In this document: positions 27,018-34,656 of the stretch, piece by piece
How the letters are laid out: every line of letters begins with the position of its first letter
How positions within the stretch are numbered: the stretch's first letter is position 1
NCBI RefSeq assembly: GCF_004564235.1
Contig: NZ_SOMN01000019.1
Location: 35,909-99,908 of the forward strand
Length of the DNA stretch: 64,000 nt
Origin: Cohnella luojiensis
GTDB taxonomy: Bacteria > Bacillota > Bacilli > Paenibacillales > Paenibacillaceae
Direction: 5' to 3'
Notes under the pieces: generated by a model
The model's input: only the letters and a program-made list of their open reading frames with translations
Told to the model about the DNA's origin: nothing
Databases searched by the model: none
Position numbers and translations under genes: made by a program

Positions 27018-28846
27018 GAGGCGTACGTTTGTTGCGCAGCATTCAGATTAAATTGATTACGATGGTGCTGCTGCTCATCCTGATCGCGGTTCAATTAATC
27101 GGGGTGTACTTCATCAGCACGATGAAGAATTCCCTGATCGACAGCTTTACCGATAATTTGAATAAGCAGGCGAACCTGCTGACTTTCTTGACGGCTTCGA
27201 ACCTTTTTTCGGACAATAAGGATACGACATCCCAAGCGGACTTGGAAGCGAAGCTTAGCGACCTCATCAGAGGCTTCGATACGATCAGCGGCGCGCAGAT
27301 ACAGGTTCTGGATGCGGGAGGCAAGGTGCTCGCTACCTCCAATCCCACCCAGAAATCGTATATCGGCCAGAAGAATACTTCCCTCCTCGTTAGCCGCGCG
27401 CTGCAAGGCGTCCGCGATAACGAGGAAGACATCATCGATGAAAACAACACGCGCAATAAGGTTCTTGCTAAGCCGGTATTCAGCGAAGGCAAGATCGTAG
27501 GCGCTATCTATGTCGTCGCCTCCATGAAGGACCTCTACGCGACGATGGAAGGCATTAACCGAATTTTCGTCTCGGCGACCTTAATCGCGCTCGGGCTGAC
27601 CGCCATTCTCGGCGTTCTTCTCGCCGGGACGATCACATCGCCGATCAAGGCGCTTACTCGGCAAGCGACGGCGGTCGCCGAAGGGCGGTTCGACGAGCGG
27701 GTGCCCGTGTTCGGAAAGGACGAGATTGGCCAGCTTAGCGTGGCCTTCAACGACATGACCGATCGACTCAGCGATGCCTTATCGATTAACGAGGAAGAGA
27801 AAGAGAAGTTAGCGTCCATTCTCTCCAATATGAGCGATGGCGTCCTCGCCACGGACGAACTTGGGCGGGTCATCGTGACTAACCGAAGGGCAAGAGGAAT
27901 GCTGGGAATATCGGAACTGAAGGATGGAACGACGTTATCCGAAGCTCTCGATATGGAGAAGGAACCGATCGCCGACACCCTTCAGGGAAAGGAATCCTCG
28001 CTTCTGTTGAACCGGGTGCTGGATGACCAGGAAGAAGAGCTTGTGTTCCGGGTAACCCTGACGCCTATCCGCCGCAGGGACAAGGGCGTGGCCGGGGCGA
28101 TCGCGGTGCTTCAGGATGTAACCGAGATGGAGAAGCTGGAGCAATCCCGCAGGGAGTTCGTCGCGAACGTCTCTCATGAACTAAGAACGCCGCTCACAAC
28201 CATTAAGAGCTACGCGGAAGCGCTGGACGACGGGGCGTTGGACGAGCCGCCGCTCGCCGACCGGTTCGTGGGCGTCATCCGAAGCGAGACCGAGCGGATG
28301 ATCCGCCTTGTGACCGATCTCCTCCACTTATCCCGATTCGATTCCCGCCGCAATCAGCTTCGCCGGCAGAAAACGGATTTGGCCGATATGCTGGAGGAAG
28401 TGGTCGACCGGTTCTCGTTCCAATTGCGACAGAAGGCGATTACCGTGACCGTGAAGGTCGACAACAAGCAGAAGACGGCATGGCTGGACCGGGACGGCAT
28501 CGACCAAGTGCTCGACAACCTCGTGTCCAACGCCATTAAATATACGCTAGACGGCGGTTCGATCGACATTTCCGCCAAGAGCAATGAAGCGGGTCAGCTG
28601 GCGATCGCTATCAAAGATACCGGAATCGGGATTCCGAAGAAGGATTTGAACCGGATATTCGAGCGGTTCTACCGGGTGGACAAAGCCCGTTCGCGTAATA
28701 TGGGCGGCACGGGACTGGGCTTATCGATTGCCCGGGAAATCGTACGCGCGCACGGCGGTTCGATTACGCTCGATTCCGAATCGAACGTGGGAACCGTCGT
28801 TACGGTGCTGCTGCCGATCGTACCGGAAGGAAGTGAGACCGCATGA
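27014..28846 (+). CDS. walK: Sensor histidine kinase WalK (YycG)
   Basis: Partner kinase of WalR, 610 residues. The order is membrane helix (about 13-33), extracellular Cache-like domain (about 35-180), second helix (about 183-205), HAMP (about 206-258), PAS (about 262-375), HisKA with His388 in [16 protein letters not shown], and a HATPase domain with [11 protein letters not shown] and the glycine-rich GGTGLGLSI. It is translationally coupled on both sides by ATGA overlaps with walR and yycH. The domain plan is the full Bacillus type, so it should sense wall status at the division site. Confidence 0.97.
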   Translation: MRGVRLLRSIQIKLITMVLLLILIAVQLIGVYFISTMKNSLIDSFTDNLNKQANLLTFLTASNLFSDNKDTTSQADLEAKLSDLIRGFDTISGAQIQVLDAGGKVLATSNPTQKSYIGQKNTSLLVSRALQGVRDNEEDIIDENNTRNKVLAKPVFSEGKIVGAIYVVASMKDLYATMEGINRIFVSATLIALGLTAILGVLLAGTITSPIKALTRQATAVAEGRFDERVPVFGKDEIGQLSVAFNDMTDRLSDALSINEEEKEKLASILSNMSDGVLATDELGRVIVTNRRARGMLGISELKDGTTLSEALDMEKEPIADTLQGKESSLLLNRVLDDQEEELVFRVTLTPIRRRDKGVAGAIAVLQDVTEMEKLEQSRREFVANVSHELRTPLTTIKSYAEALDDGALDEPPLADRFVGVIRSETERMIRLVTDLLHLSRFDSRRNQLRRQKTDLADMLEEVVDRFSFQLRQKAITVTVKVDNKQKTAWLDRDGIDQVLDNLVSNAIKYTLDGGSIDISAKSNEAGQLAIAIKDTGIGIPKKDLNRIFERFYRVDKARSRNMGGTGLGLSIAREIVRAHGGSITLDSESNVGTVVTVLLPIVPEGSETA

Positions 28847-30165
28847 TCGAGAAGGGTAAATCGGTACTGCTATTCTTGCTCGTGGTCGTTAGCCTCGTTC
28901 AGAGTTATTTTCTAGCTTATAGTACTCCCTACATGGAAGCCAAAGTAAAGACGGATCTTGATTACGTAAAGACGGAGCCGCTAGGCACGGAAGAAGATGT
29001 GAAGAACCTGATTTTCCCCGAGCAGCTCGTCATTCATTTGGGTAACGATAAACATACGGTATTCTATCCGAGTACCAAGACTTATTACGAGTTAATTCTT
29101 GATAAGCTGATAATCCGCGAATTCAAAGGTATGCAGCGCGATACGGTGAATTCCGTGGATTGGGATCAAATCAGGCGCGAGAATCAAGGGGTAGAGCTTC
29201 GCTTCGGCAGGGCTGTGCCTTTCGATCTGCTACAACGGGTGTTCAAGATCGATCGCGACTTCCTGTTCTTCGGGGATTCGATCGACCGCATCTGGATCTA
29301 CAAGACCAAAGGCAACGACGAAGTGAGAACGTTCTTCTTCAGTTCCGACGGAAGGTTCGTGTACGAATCCCAACGGGCGGATTTAACGGTCGGGGACGTT
29401 GAGGGCTACGTGGGCTTCGGACAATACTGGGATCCGTATTACACGATCGACGGCAACCTCTACATTCCCGAGAAACCGATTACGAAATTGCTAGCTATGG
29501 AGGTCGCGTTCGACCGGTACACGACGGAGCAGATGCAAGATAACCTGTTCTTCGATCCGGGAAGCACGAGAACGATCCAAGACAGCAAATCCGGACCGAA
29601 ATTCTACACGGACGGCAGGGGGAGCGGGCTTAAGATAGAGCAGGACGGATCGTGGTTGTCGTATACCGATTCCGTCGCGCCAGTCGGAGGAGATAACGAC
29701 CTGGTCGATAACGTGATGGCCGCGGTTAGTTTCGTGAACCAACATGGAGGATGGAACGGCAAGCATCAGTTTGTGAAAGAAACCAATACCGAGACGGGCT
29801 GCGCGGTGATCCGGTTCCAGCAATACTACGAGGAAGTTCCTATCGTGTCAGGCGGCGGGATGAACTTCGGATTCATGCAGCTCACGATGCAGCAAGGCGG
29901 AGTGTCCTCGTATAATCGGTCTTTAGTCGTACTCGGCGACAAAACGACGAACAAGAGCCTAAAGCAACTGCCCGGCGGAGACGAGTTAAGGAAGATTATT
30001 CAGAACAAGGATTCCGGCGGCAGGGAAATCGAGGCGTTGTTCCCGGCTCTCAGGCCGACGATGAAGAAGGATACGGTAGTCTTAAGTCCGGTCTGGGCGG
30101 TTAGGCTGGCCGATGGCGAAGTGAACATTATCGCCGATTCCGGACCGGTCATCGCAAACAAATAA
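28843..30165 (+). CDS. yycH: WalK regulatory membrane protein YycH
   Basis: Single-pass membrane protein of 440 residues that with YycI restrains or tunes WalK. The N-terminal helix is at about 7-25 and the rest is extracytoplasmic. Sequence identity to Bacillus is low, but position (between walK and yycI), length and topology are diagnostic. It overlaps walK by 4 bases and is followed after 20 bases by yycI. Confidence 0.9.
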   Translation: MIEKGKSVLLFLLVVVSLVQSYFLAYSTPYMEAKVKTDLDYVKTEPLGTEEDVKNLIFPEQLVIHLGNDKHTVFYPSTKTYYELILDKLIIREFKGMQRDTVNSVDWDQIRRENQGVELRFGRAVPFDLLQRVFKIDRDFLFFGDSIDRIWIYKTKGNDEVRTFFFSSDGRFVYESQRADLTVGDVEGYVGFGQYWDPYYTIDGNLYIPEKPITKLLAMEVAFDRYTTEQMQDNLFFDPGSTRTIQDSKSGPKFYTDGRGSGLKIEQDGSWLSYTDSVAPVGGDNDLVDNVMAAVSFVNQHGGWNGKHQFVKETNTETGCAVIRFQQYYEEVPIVSGGGMNFGFMQLTMQQGGVSSYNRSLVVLGDKTTNKSLKQLPGGDELRKIIQNKDSGGREIEALFPALRPTMKKDTVVLSPVWAVRLADGEVNIIADSGPVIANK

Positions 30166-30185
30166 CGCGAAGGGAGGAGAAGCGG

Positions 30186-30965
30186 ATGGACTGGAGACGT
30201 GCGAAAAGCGTATTGATCTTCTCTTTCCTCCTGTTGAATATCGTACTCGGATATCAATTGTGGACGGAGTGGCGGGAACGATTGAATACGGCGGTCGACT
30301 GGACCTCCCTCCCTCCCGAGACGTTGCAATTCATGCGCGATAATAACATACAAGTGGTCGACAACGCCAAGATTCCGACGGAGACGCCGGCTATGCGGGA
30401 ATTGACTTATATTTTCAAGCAGCGGGCCGGGGACAGCATTAATGATCGGGTAGCGATTCAGCAAACGCCGGAAACAAGATTCGTGTTTAATCAACAAGAG
30501 CTTGCGAACGCGTTAGGCGGGGTCGTTCCCGAGCTTGGCAGCTATACGTTGGATTGGCCGGCAAGCAAGGAGGGCGTGTACTTCGTCTTAAATCGGATGG
30601 AAGGCGCATGGCCGATGTTCGACATCAACTTGAATCTCTATTATAGCGAGCAGAAAATCAGAGCTTACGCGCAGGATCTCGTAGAGATTCAATCTACGAC
30701 AGGCGTGAAAGAGCAGCAAGTACTGCCTGCGACTAAAGCGTTGGCCAAGGTCATCGAGAGAAATTTGCCGGCGGGATCGGTCATCAAGGAAATTCGGCTG
30801 GGATACCACGGGGAAATATTCGACGACGCGGAAGCGGAAGTACTGCAAGTATCATCCCCCTCTTGGAGGGTTCTGCTGGAGAATAGCGAAGAAGTGTATT
30901 ACGTCAATGCGATTACCGCGGAAGTGACGACAGAGAAAGGCGAGGTTCTCGTTAATCCTAAATAA
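30186..30965 (+). CDS. yycI: WalK regulatory membrane protein YycI
   Basis: Second membrane partner of WalK, 259 residues. AAGGGAGGAG precedes ATG 30186. An N-terminal membrane helix (about 8-26, VLIFSFLLLNIVLGYQLW) anchors an extracytoplasmic YycI domain with FVLNRMEGAWPMFDINLNLYY. It forms a heterodimer with YycH in Bacillus. A 145-base gap with a weak hairpin separates it from walJ. Confidence 0.92.
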   Translation: MDWRRAKSVLIFSFLLLNIVLGYQLWTEWRERLNTAVDWTSLPPETLQFMRDNNIQVVDNAKIPTETPAMRELTYIFKQRAGDSINDRVAIQQTPETRFVFNQQELANALGGVVPELGSYTLDWPASKEGVYFVLNRMEGAWPMFDINLNLYYSEQKIRAYAQDLVEIQSTTGVKEQQVLPATKALAKVIERNLPAGSVIKEIRLGYHGEIFDDAEAEVLQVSSPSWRVLLENSEEVYYVNAITAEVTTEKGEVLVNPK

Positions 30966-31110
30966 GTTAGTATTGGCGGGATAAGAGCTTCGTTCCGTAA
31001 ACTATCAGAAAGTATATTTTTCTATGTCTTTATTCTCATCTGATAGCACGTTACAAACGTATTAGCCGTCCCATGGACAGCGAAGCCGTTTTACTTGGAG
31101 GAAAGAAATC

Positions 31111-31929
31111 ATGGGACTTCGATTTACGGTATTGTCCAGCGGATCAACCGGCAACGCGACCGTCGTGTCTACGGACTCGGCGACGGTGCTTATCGATGTT
31201 GGATTCAGCGGGAAAAAGGTAGAGGAATTAATGAGAGAAAGAGAGATTTCCGGAGAAAATCTGGATGCGATATTCGTCACGCATGAGCATTCCGATCACA
31301 TTAAAGGACTGGGAGCCTTCGCTCGAAAGCATAAGCTTCCCGTATATGCCAACGAGAAGACGTGGGGAGCGATGCTGCGGACGGTCGGCGATATCTCGGA
31401 CGACCAACGAAGGATACTCCCAACCGACGGCGTGATGGAGATCGCGGATATGCGAATCGAATCCTATGCGATATCTCACGATGCCGTGGAGCCTGTGGGT
31501 TACTGCTTTCAGGCGGACGGGGCGAAGCTAAGCTTGGCCACGGATCTCGGCTATGTGAGCGACAAGGTGATGCGCCAGCTGCAGGATTCCGACGTGATGG
31601 TGCTAGAGTCGAATCATGACGTCGAAATGCTGCGAATGGGAAGGTATCCGTGGAACATCAAGCGGCGGATATTAGGCGATACCGGGCATCTGTCCAACGA
31701 AGCTGCCGGGGAAGCGTTGTGCAGCCTGTTGACGGGAAGCTTGCGAAGGGTCTACTTAGCGCATTTAAGCCAGGAGCATAATTTAATGGATTTGGCTAAA
31801 CTGACGGTGAATACAGTATTAGAGAACAATGGCTTTTTCTATCATAAGAATGAATTCGAGCTATGCGATACTTATCATGACCGGCCGACTCCCTGGGACG
31901 AAGTGAGAAGTCAAATGAGAAAATTATAA
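31111..31929 (+). CDS. walJ: WalJ (YycJ) metallo-beta-lactamase-fold hydrolase
   Basis: Cytoplasmic metal-dependent hydrolase of 272 residues, the last conserved member of the wal cluster, linked in Bacillus to coordination of DNA replication and division. GGAGGAAAG precedes ATG 31111. The metal-binding motif THEHSDHIKG is near residue 52, with further ligands in ATDLGYVSD, ESNHD and the late LSQEHN segments. The protein is full length. It converges with a small minus-strand gene, overlapping by 6 bases. Confidence 0.95.
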   Translation: MGLRFTVLSSGSTGNATVVSTDSATVLIDVGFSGKKVEELMREREISGENLDAIFVTHEHSDHIKGLGAFARKHKLPVYANEKTWGAMLRTVGDISDDQRRILPTDGVMEIADMRIESYAISHDAVEPVGYCFQADGAKLSLATDLGYVSDKVMRQLQDSDVMVLESNHDVEMLRMGRYPWNIKRRILGDTGHLSNEAAGEALCSLLTGSLRRVYLAHLSQEHNLMDLAKLTVNTVLENNGFFYHKNEFELCDTYHDRPTPWDEVRSQMRKL

Positions 31930-32124
31930 CAAGAGCTGCCTGTCGAGTTCCGCTTCCATCTCCGCTGCCTTGTCGCGGATTTCGTCCGGTGTCAGGAGGC
32001 CTTTCTCGACCAGCAACTCTATGAGCGTACTGACGGCAAGGAGTTGCCTGTAGTGGTCATGCTTCATATCCGACACCTGAGAAGCCAGGTCAAGGAAATG
32101 CCATCCGTATTCCGTTGATCTCAT
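31924..32124 (-). CDS. Small conserved-looking helical protein
   Basis: Not assigned to a named family. It has 66 residues when started at the ATG ending at 32124; AAAGGAAGG lies 6 bases before it, while the ATG 6 bases upstream has no spacer. It is almost entirely helical and charged, with LLVEKGLLTPDEIRDKAAEME near the C-terminus, a motif pattern also seen in small helical accessory proteins. It is convergent with walJ. Function is unknown. Confidence 0.65.
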   Translation of the reverse strand: MRSTEYGWHFLDLASQVSDMKHDHYRQLLAVSTLIELLVEKGLLTPDEIRDKAAEMEAELDRQLLL

Positions 32125-32271
32125 GGACATCCTTCCTTTCTTTACCTGCGGAATATGAGGGGAAAACACTTGTTTGTCCTCTCTCAATCTATTACTATTC
32201 TAGTCAAAACGTTTAAAAACATTCCTATTATTTTAGTTTCGCAGTATAGAAACCGAATAACGAGATATGAT

Positions 32272-32371
32272 AAGCATAAAGGGCTGTCGCCGTTCTTGCG
32301 ATGGCGGCAAAGATTTATGTCGGAGACGATTCAGAAATGGATAGAGTAATAGGATGCATTCTGAATCGCGG
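32272..32371 (+). repeat. Structured 100-base dispersed element, copy A
   Basis: Matches copy B (47303-47402, minus strand) base for base without gaps over 100 positions, roughly 85% identical and higher in the first 68 bases. It can fold into an outer stem (GCATAAA with TTTATGT) enclosing a 9-bp hairpin (GTCGCCGTT with GATGGCGGC), then a third stem (GATTCAGAA with TTCTGAATC). It contains no supported gene. It lies before htrA. Confidence 0.8.
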
Positions 32372-32439
32372 TTAAGAGGATTGCCCGCAGCGGTGAGGGG
32401 GACGTTAGGTTCCCTAATAGAAGGATGGTGCATGACCGT

Positions 32440-33768
32440 ATGAGCTTGTTCGATGATGATTTCTATTCCACGCGGGTGAAAAGAAGTTCGCGAAACAACG
32501 ATGGCTCCCCATTTCGGCCCTTCCGGGGATCACGCAATGGGTCCACGTTCCGCATTGCCATTATTTCTTCCGTTGCCAGCTCGCTTTTCGTGGCATTCTT
32601 ATTCATTATCCTGAACGGCGGAGGCAAGGCGGAGCCTGAAGCCAGGCCGGCACTGACAGGAGGTCAGGCGCTGGTAGAGACGTCGGAGAGGATTATTTCC
32701 GCCTCCGAGAAAGTACGACCGGCGGTTGTCAGCATCATCAACGTTACGAATCAAGCTCTCGAGCAACAGGATGACGAGGGCAAGCTTGGCGAGGACGAAA
32801 TTCCGTACAACGCGAGCATGGGGTCGGGCGTTATTTTCCACAAAAAAGACGGCAAGGCCTACATTATCACGAACGCGCATGTTATTCAGGATGCCGGGCA
32901 ATTGGAAGCGGTCCTGGTTAACGGGGATAAGAAAGAAGCAACGATCGTCGGCTTGGATATCGTAACAGACCTCGCGGTGTTGCAAGTGGACGCGGAAGGG
33001 ATCGATACCGTCGTCGAGATCGGCGATTCCGGCAAGCTGAGGGTCGGCGAGATGGTCATCGCGATCGGCAACCCGTTAGGATTCGGCGATTCGCTTACGC
33101 AAGGTATCGTATCTTCGACGAAGCGGATTATACCGGTCTCGATTAATCAAGACGGCAATTACGATTGGGAGCAGGAAGTGATCCAAACGGACGCGGCTAT
33201 CAATCAAGGCAATAGCGGCGGGGCACTGGTCGACTTGGACGGCAAGCTCGTCGGGATCAACAGCATGAAGATCGCGGATATGGGAGTCGAAGGCATCGGA
33301 TTCGCGATCCCGATCGATGACGCAATGCCTATCCTGAACGCTTTGCTGGAGGACGGCAAGGTATCCAGACCTTATATGGGCGTCTACACGATGGATTTGG
33401 GCTTATATCTCGATAGTCCTCAGGCGGACGACTCGGATGAGGAAGCCGGGGAACAGCCTGCCGAAGACGAAGTTGAAGGTGAGGGCGAAGGCGAGGAGTT
33501 CGAGATTGCCGCGCCCGTCATTCCCGAAGGCATAACCGAAGGGGTCCTCGTGCTGGAAGCAGTCGGTCCATCGCTTGATGCGGGATTGGAGTTTAACGAC
33601 ATCATCGTCGCGCTTGACGGAAAAGCGATCGAAAGCACGATCGATCTCCGCAAATATTTGTATAACGCCAAAAAAATCGGGGAATCGTTGAAAGTAACGT
33701 ATTACCGCGACGGGAAGAAAAAAACTCTCGATGTGAAGCTTGAGGAAAAAGCGGAAGAACAAGAATAG
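32440..33768 (+). CDS. htrA: HtrA/DegP-type membrane-anchored serine protease
   Basis: Surface quality-control protease of the trypsin-PDZ family. Start placement is uncertain: AGAAGG abuts ATG 32425, while ATG 32440 begins the motif MSLFDDDFYST common in such proteins, so 32440 is given (442 residues). A membrane anchor lies at about 32-54. The catalytic triad is His147 (TNAHVI), Asp177 (TDLAVL) and Ser259 (QGNSGGALVD). A single C-terminal PDZ domain (about 320-430) is interrupted by a very acidic insertion of about 30 residues (DSDEEAGEQPAEDEVEGEGE). HtrA often follows the wal cluster in Bacilli. Confidence 0.93.
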   Translation: MSLFDDDFYSTRVKRSSRNNDGSPFRPFRGSRNGSTFRIAIISSVASSLFVAFLFIILNGGGKAEPEARPALTGGQALVETSERIISASEKVRPAVVSIINVTNQALEQQDDEGKLGEDEIPYNASMGSGVIFHKKDGKAYIITNAHVIQDAGQLEAVLVNGDKKEATIVGLDIVTDLAVLQVDAEGIDTVVEIGDSGKLRVGEMVIAIGNPLGFGDSLTQGIVSSTKRIIPVSINQDGNYDWEQEVIQTDAAINQGNSGGALVDLDGKLVGINSMKIADMGVEGIGFAIPIDDAMPILNALLEDGKVSRPYMGVYTMDLGLYLDSPQADDSDEEAGEQPAEDEVEGEGEGEEFEIAAPVIPEGITEGVLVLEAVGPSLDAGLEFNDIIVALDGKAIESTIDLRKYLYNAKKIGESLKVTYYRDGKKKTLDVKLEEKAEEQE

Positions 33769-33808
33769 CGTTAAGCCGGGTAGAAGCGGGCAAGAAGGGA
33801 ACATAAAC

Positions 33809-33976
33809 ATGTACTGTGTATGCCGCGAGCACGTTGAGCTTGCGATCGATAAATTCGTCGACGAATACGAGGATGCTCCCGATCTGGTGAATCTCCAGAC
33901 GACGACTTTCTCGGCATGGGTACCTCCGGAGCATTGCGAGTGGTGCGGTAACAAGGCGGAAGTGTTGGTCGTATAA
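33809..33976 (+). CDS. CxxH/CxxC small protein
   Basis: Small protein of 55 residues beginning MYCVCREH and ending with EHCEWCGNKAEVLVV, the pattern of the CxxH/CxxC protein family of Bacilli, which probably binds one zinc. ATG 33809 follows GAAGGGA; an upstream in-frame ATG at 33740 would add an unconserved basic tail overlapping htrA. The gene sits directly after htrA, the usual place for this family. Function is unknown. Confidence 0.88.
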   Translation: MYCVCREHVELAIDKFVDEYEDAPDLVNLQTTTFSAWVPPEHCEWCGNKAEVLVV

Positions 33977-33990
33977 AGTGGATTAATCGG

Positions 33991-34034
33991 AAAGCCGCGA
34001 ACTCCTTATTTGAGGGGGTTTGCGGCTTTATTTG
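33991..34034 (+). terminator. Terminator after the CxxH/CxxC gene
   Basis: AAAGCCGCGAACTCC pairs with the following GGGGTTTGCGGCTTT (two G-U pairs), then TATTT. Confidence 0.8.
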
Positions 34035-34269
34035 AGGCTTAGCTAATTCTAAGTGTAAAATCTACACTAATATTGACGGAAAAGCGTGGAGAAGGCATTT
34101 TAGTTGCAAAAGCATTGTGCACGTAGTTTGTGTTTTGAGCAAGCTATGCCTGAATTAGATGTATTTTCTGCAATTAGGTAAGTTCGGGAGTGAAGCGAGT
34201 TCAACGTGGATTTATTTCCGTTGCAAGAGGCGTTAACAAAAAAGAACTAAAAAATTTACCAAATGCCCG
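34035..34269. other. Intergenic stretch without genes, decayed repeat
   Basis: Contains CTAAGTGTAAAAT (34049-34061), shared with 23271-23283; the flanking 30 bases are also similar. AT-rich sequence with TTTTCTGCAATTAGG resembles other intergenic repeats. No ORF is supported. Confidence 0.55.
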
Positions 34270-34299
34270 TTGACAGCTTTCGGGGGGCGATGGTAAAGT
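34270..34299 (+). promoter_or_regulatory. Promoter of the leader-bmrCD unit
   Basis: A perfect TTGACA (34270-34275), an 18-base spacer and an extended -10, TGGTAAAGT (34291-34299). The transcript would start near 34306, about 18 bases before the leader Shine-Dalgarno. Confidence 0.78.
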
Positions 34300-34326
34300 G
34301 ACACATATACTTTGATGAACGGAAAG

Positions 34327-34417
34327 GAGGGTTACGACATGCGCAACGGAGATCATGACGGAATTAGAATGCTCGTTAACGGAGCATTGGTATTTGTTCG
34401 GTATGGTCGTAACCCTC
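34327..34417 (+). promoter_or_regulatory. Leader hairpin that sequesters the leader ORF ribosome binding site
   Basis: GAGGGTTACGAC (34327-34338), which includes the Shine-Dalgarno and ends at the start codon, pairs perfectly with GTCGTAACCCTC (34406-34417) inside the leader ORF. A nested 7-bp hairpin (34368-34374 with 34382-34388) sits in the loop. The 3' arm can instead pair (CGTAACC, 34408-34414) with GGTTACG (34482-34488) in the terminator, so the two pairings are exclusive. Confidence 0.8.
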
Positions 34418-34434
34418 TCGCGAACAATCATTGA
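34339..34434 (+). CDS. 31-residue leader peptide of the bmrCD-type operon (BmrB-like)
   Basis: Short ORF with an excellent AAAGGAGGG 7-8 bases before ATG 34339, encoding a peptide that starts MRNGDHDGIR and ends GRNPLANNH. It is too short to have a recognisable fold. Its value is regulatory: its ribosome binding site and codons form one side of an RNA switch, followed by a terminator before the ABC genes. In Bacillus subtilis the bmrCD genes are induced by ribosome-targeting antibiotics through translation of a leader peptide, BmrB. This ORF occupies the same place; its sequence need not resemble BmrB. Confidence 0.75.
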   Translation: MRNGDHDGIRMLVNGALVFVRYGRNPLANNH

Positions 34435-34438
34435 CGGC

Positions 34439-34459
34439 TAGAGAATGGCGGATTCTCTA
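34439..34459 (+). other. Leader hairpin TAGAGAAT/ATTCTCTA
   Basis: A perfect 8-bp stem with a 5-base loop between the leader stop codon and the terminator. It may act as a pause hairpin or spacer in the attenuator. Confidence 0.6.
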
Positions 34460-34473
34460 AGTTGGCTTTGATG

Positions 34474-34512
34474 AGGCGCATGGTTACGGTGACGTAATCG
34501 TGCGCCTTTTTT
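34474..34512 (+). terminator. Attenuator terminator upstream of bmrC
   Basis: A 14-bp stem (34474-34487 with 34494-34507, two G-U pairs), a 6-base loop and six T residues. It lies 145 bases before the bmrC start, with no complete gene other than the leader before it, so it must be read through for ABC transporter expression. Confidence 0.88.
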
Positions 34513-34656
34513 ATCGCATCGGGTAGTTGTAGCGGTCTTATAGACGTCTTCAGCTCCGTATGCGGCAGGGGAATGGGTAACCATCCTTTGGGGGCGTATC
34601 GCTTACGGCGGTATGCCTTTTTTGTTCTTCATTTAGAAGGGTGTGAACATATAGAT

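Noticed and set aside
34573..34656. Longer N-terminus for the BmrC-type protein
   Set aside because: The extra 28 residues are unlike the family and begin without a ribosome binding site; ATG 34657 gives the family length.
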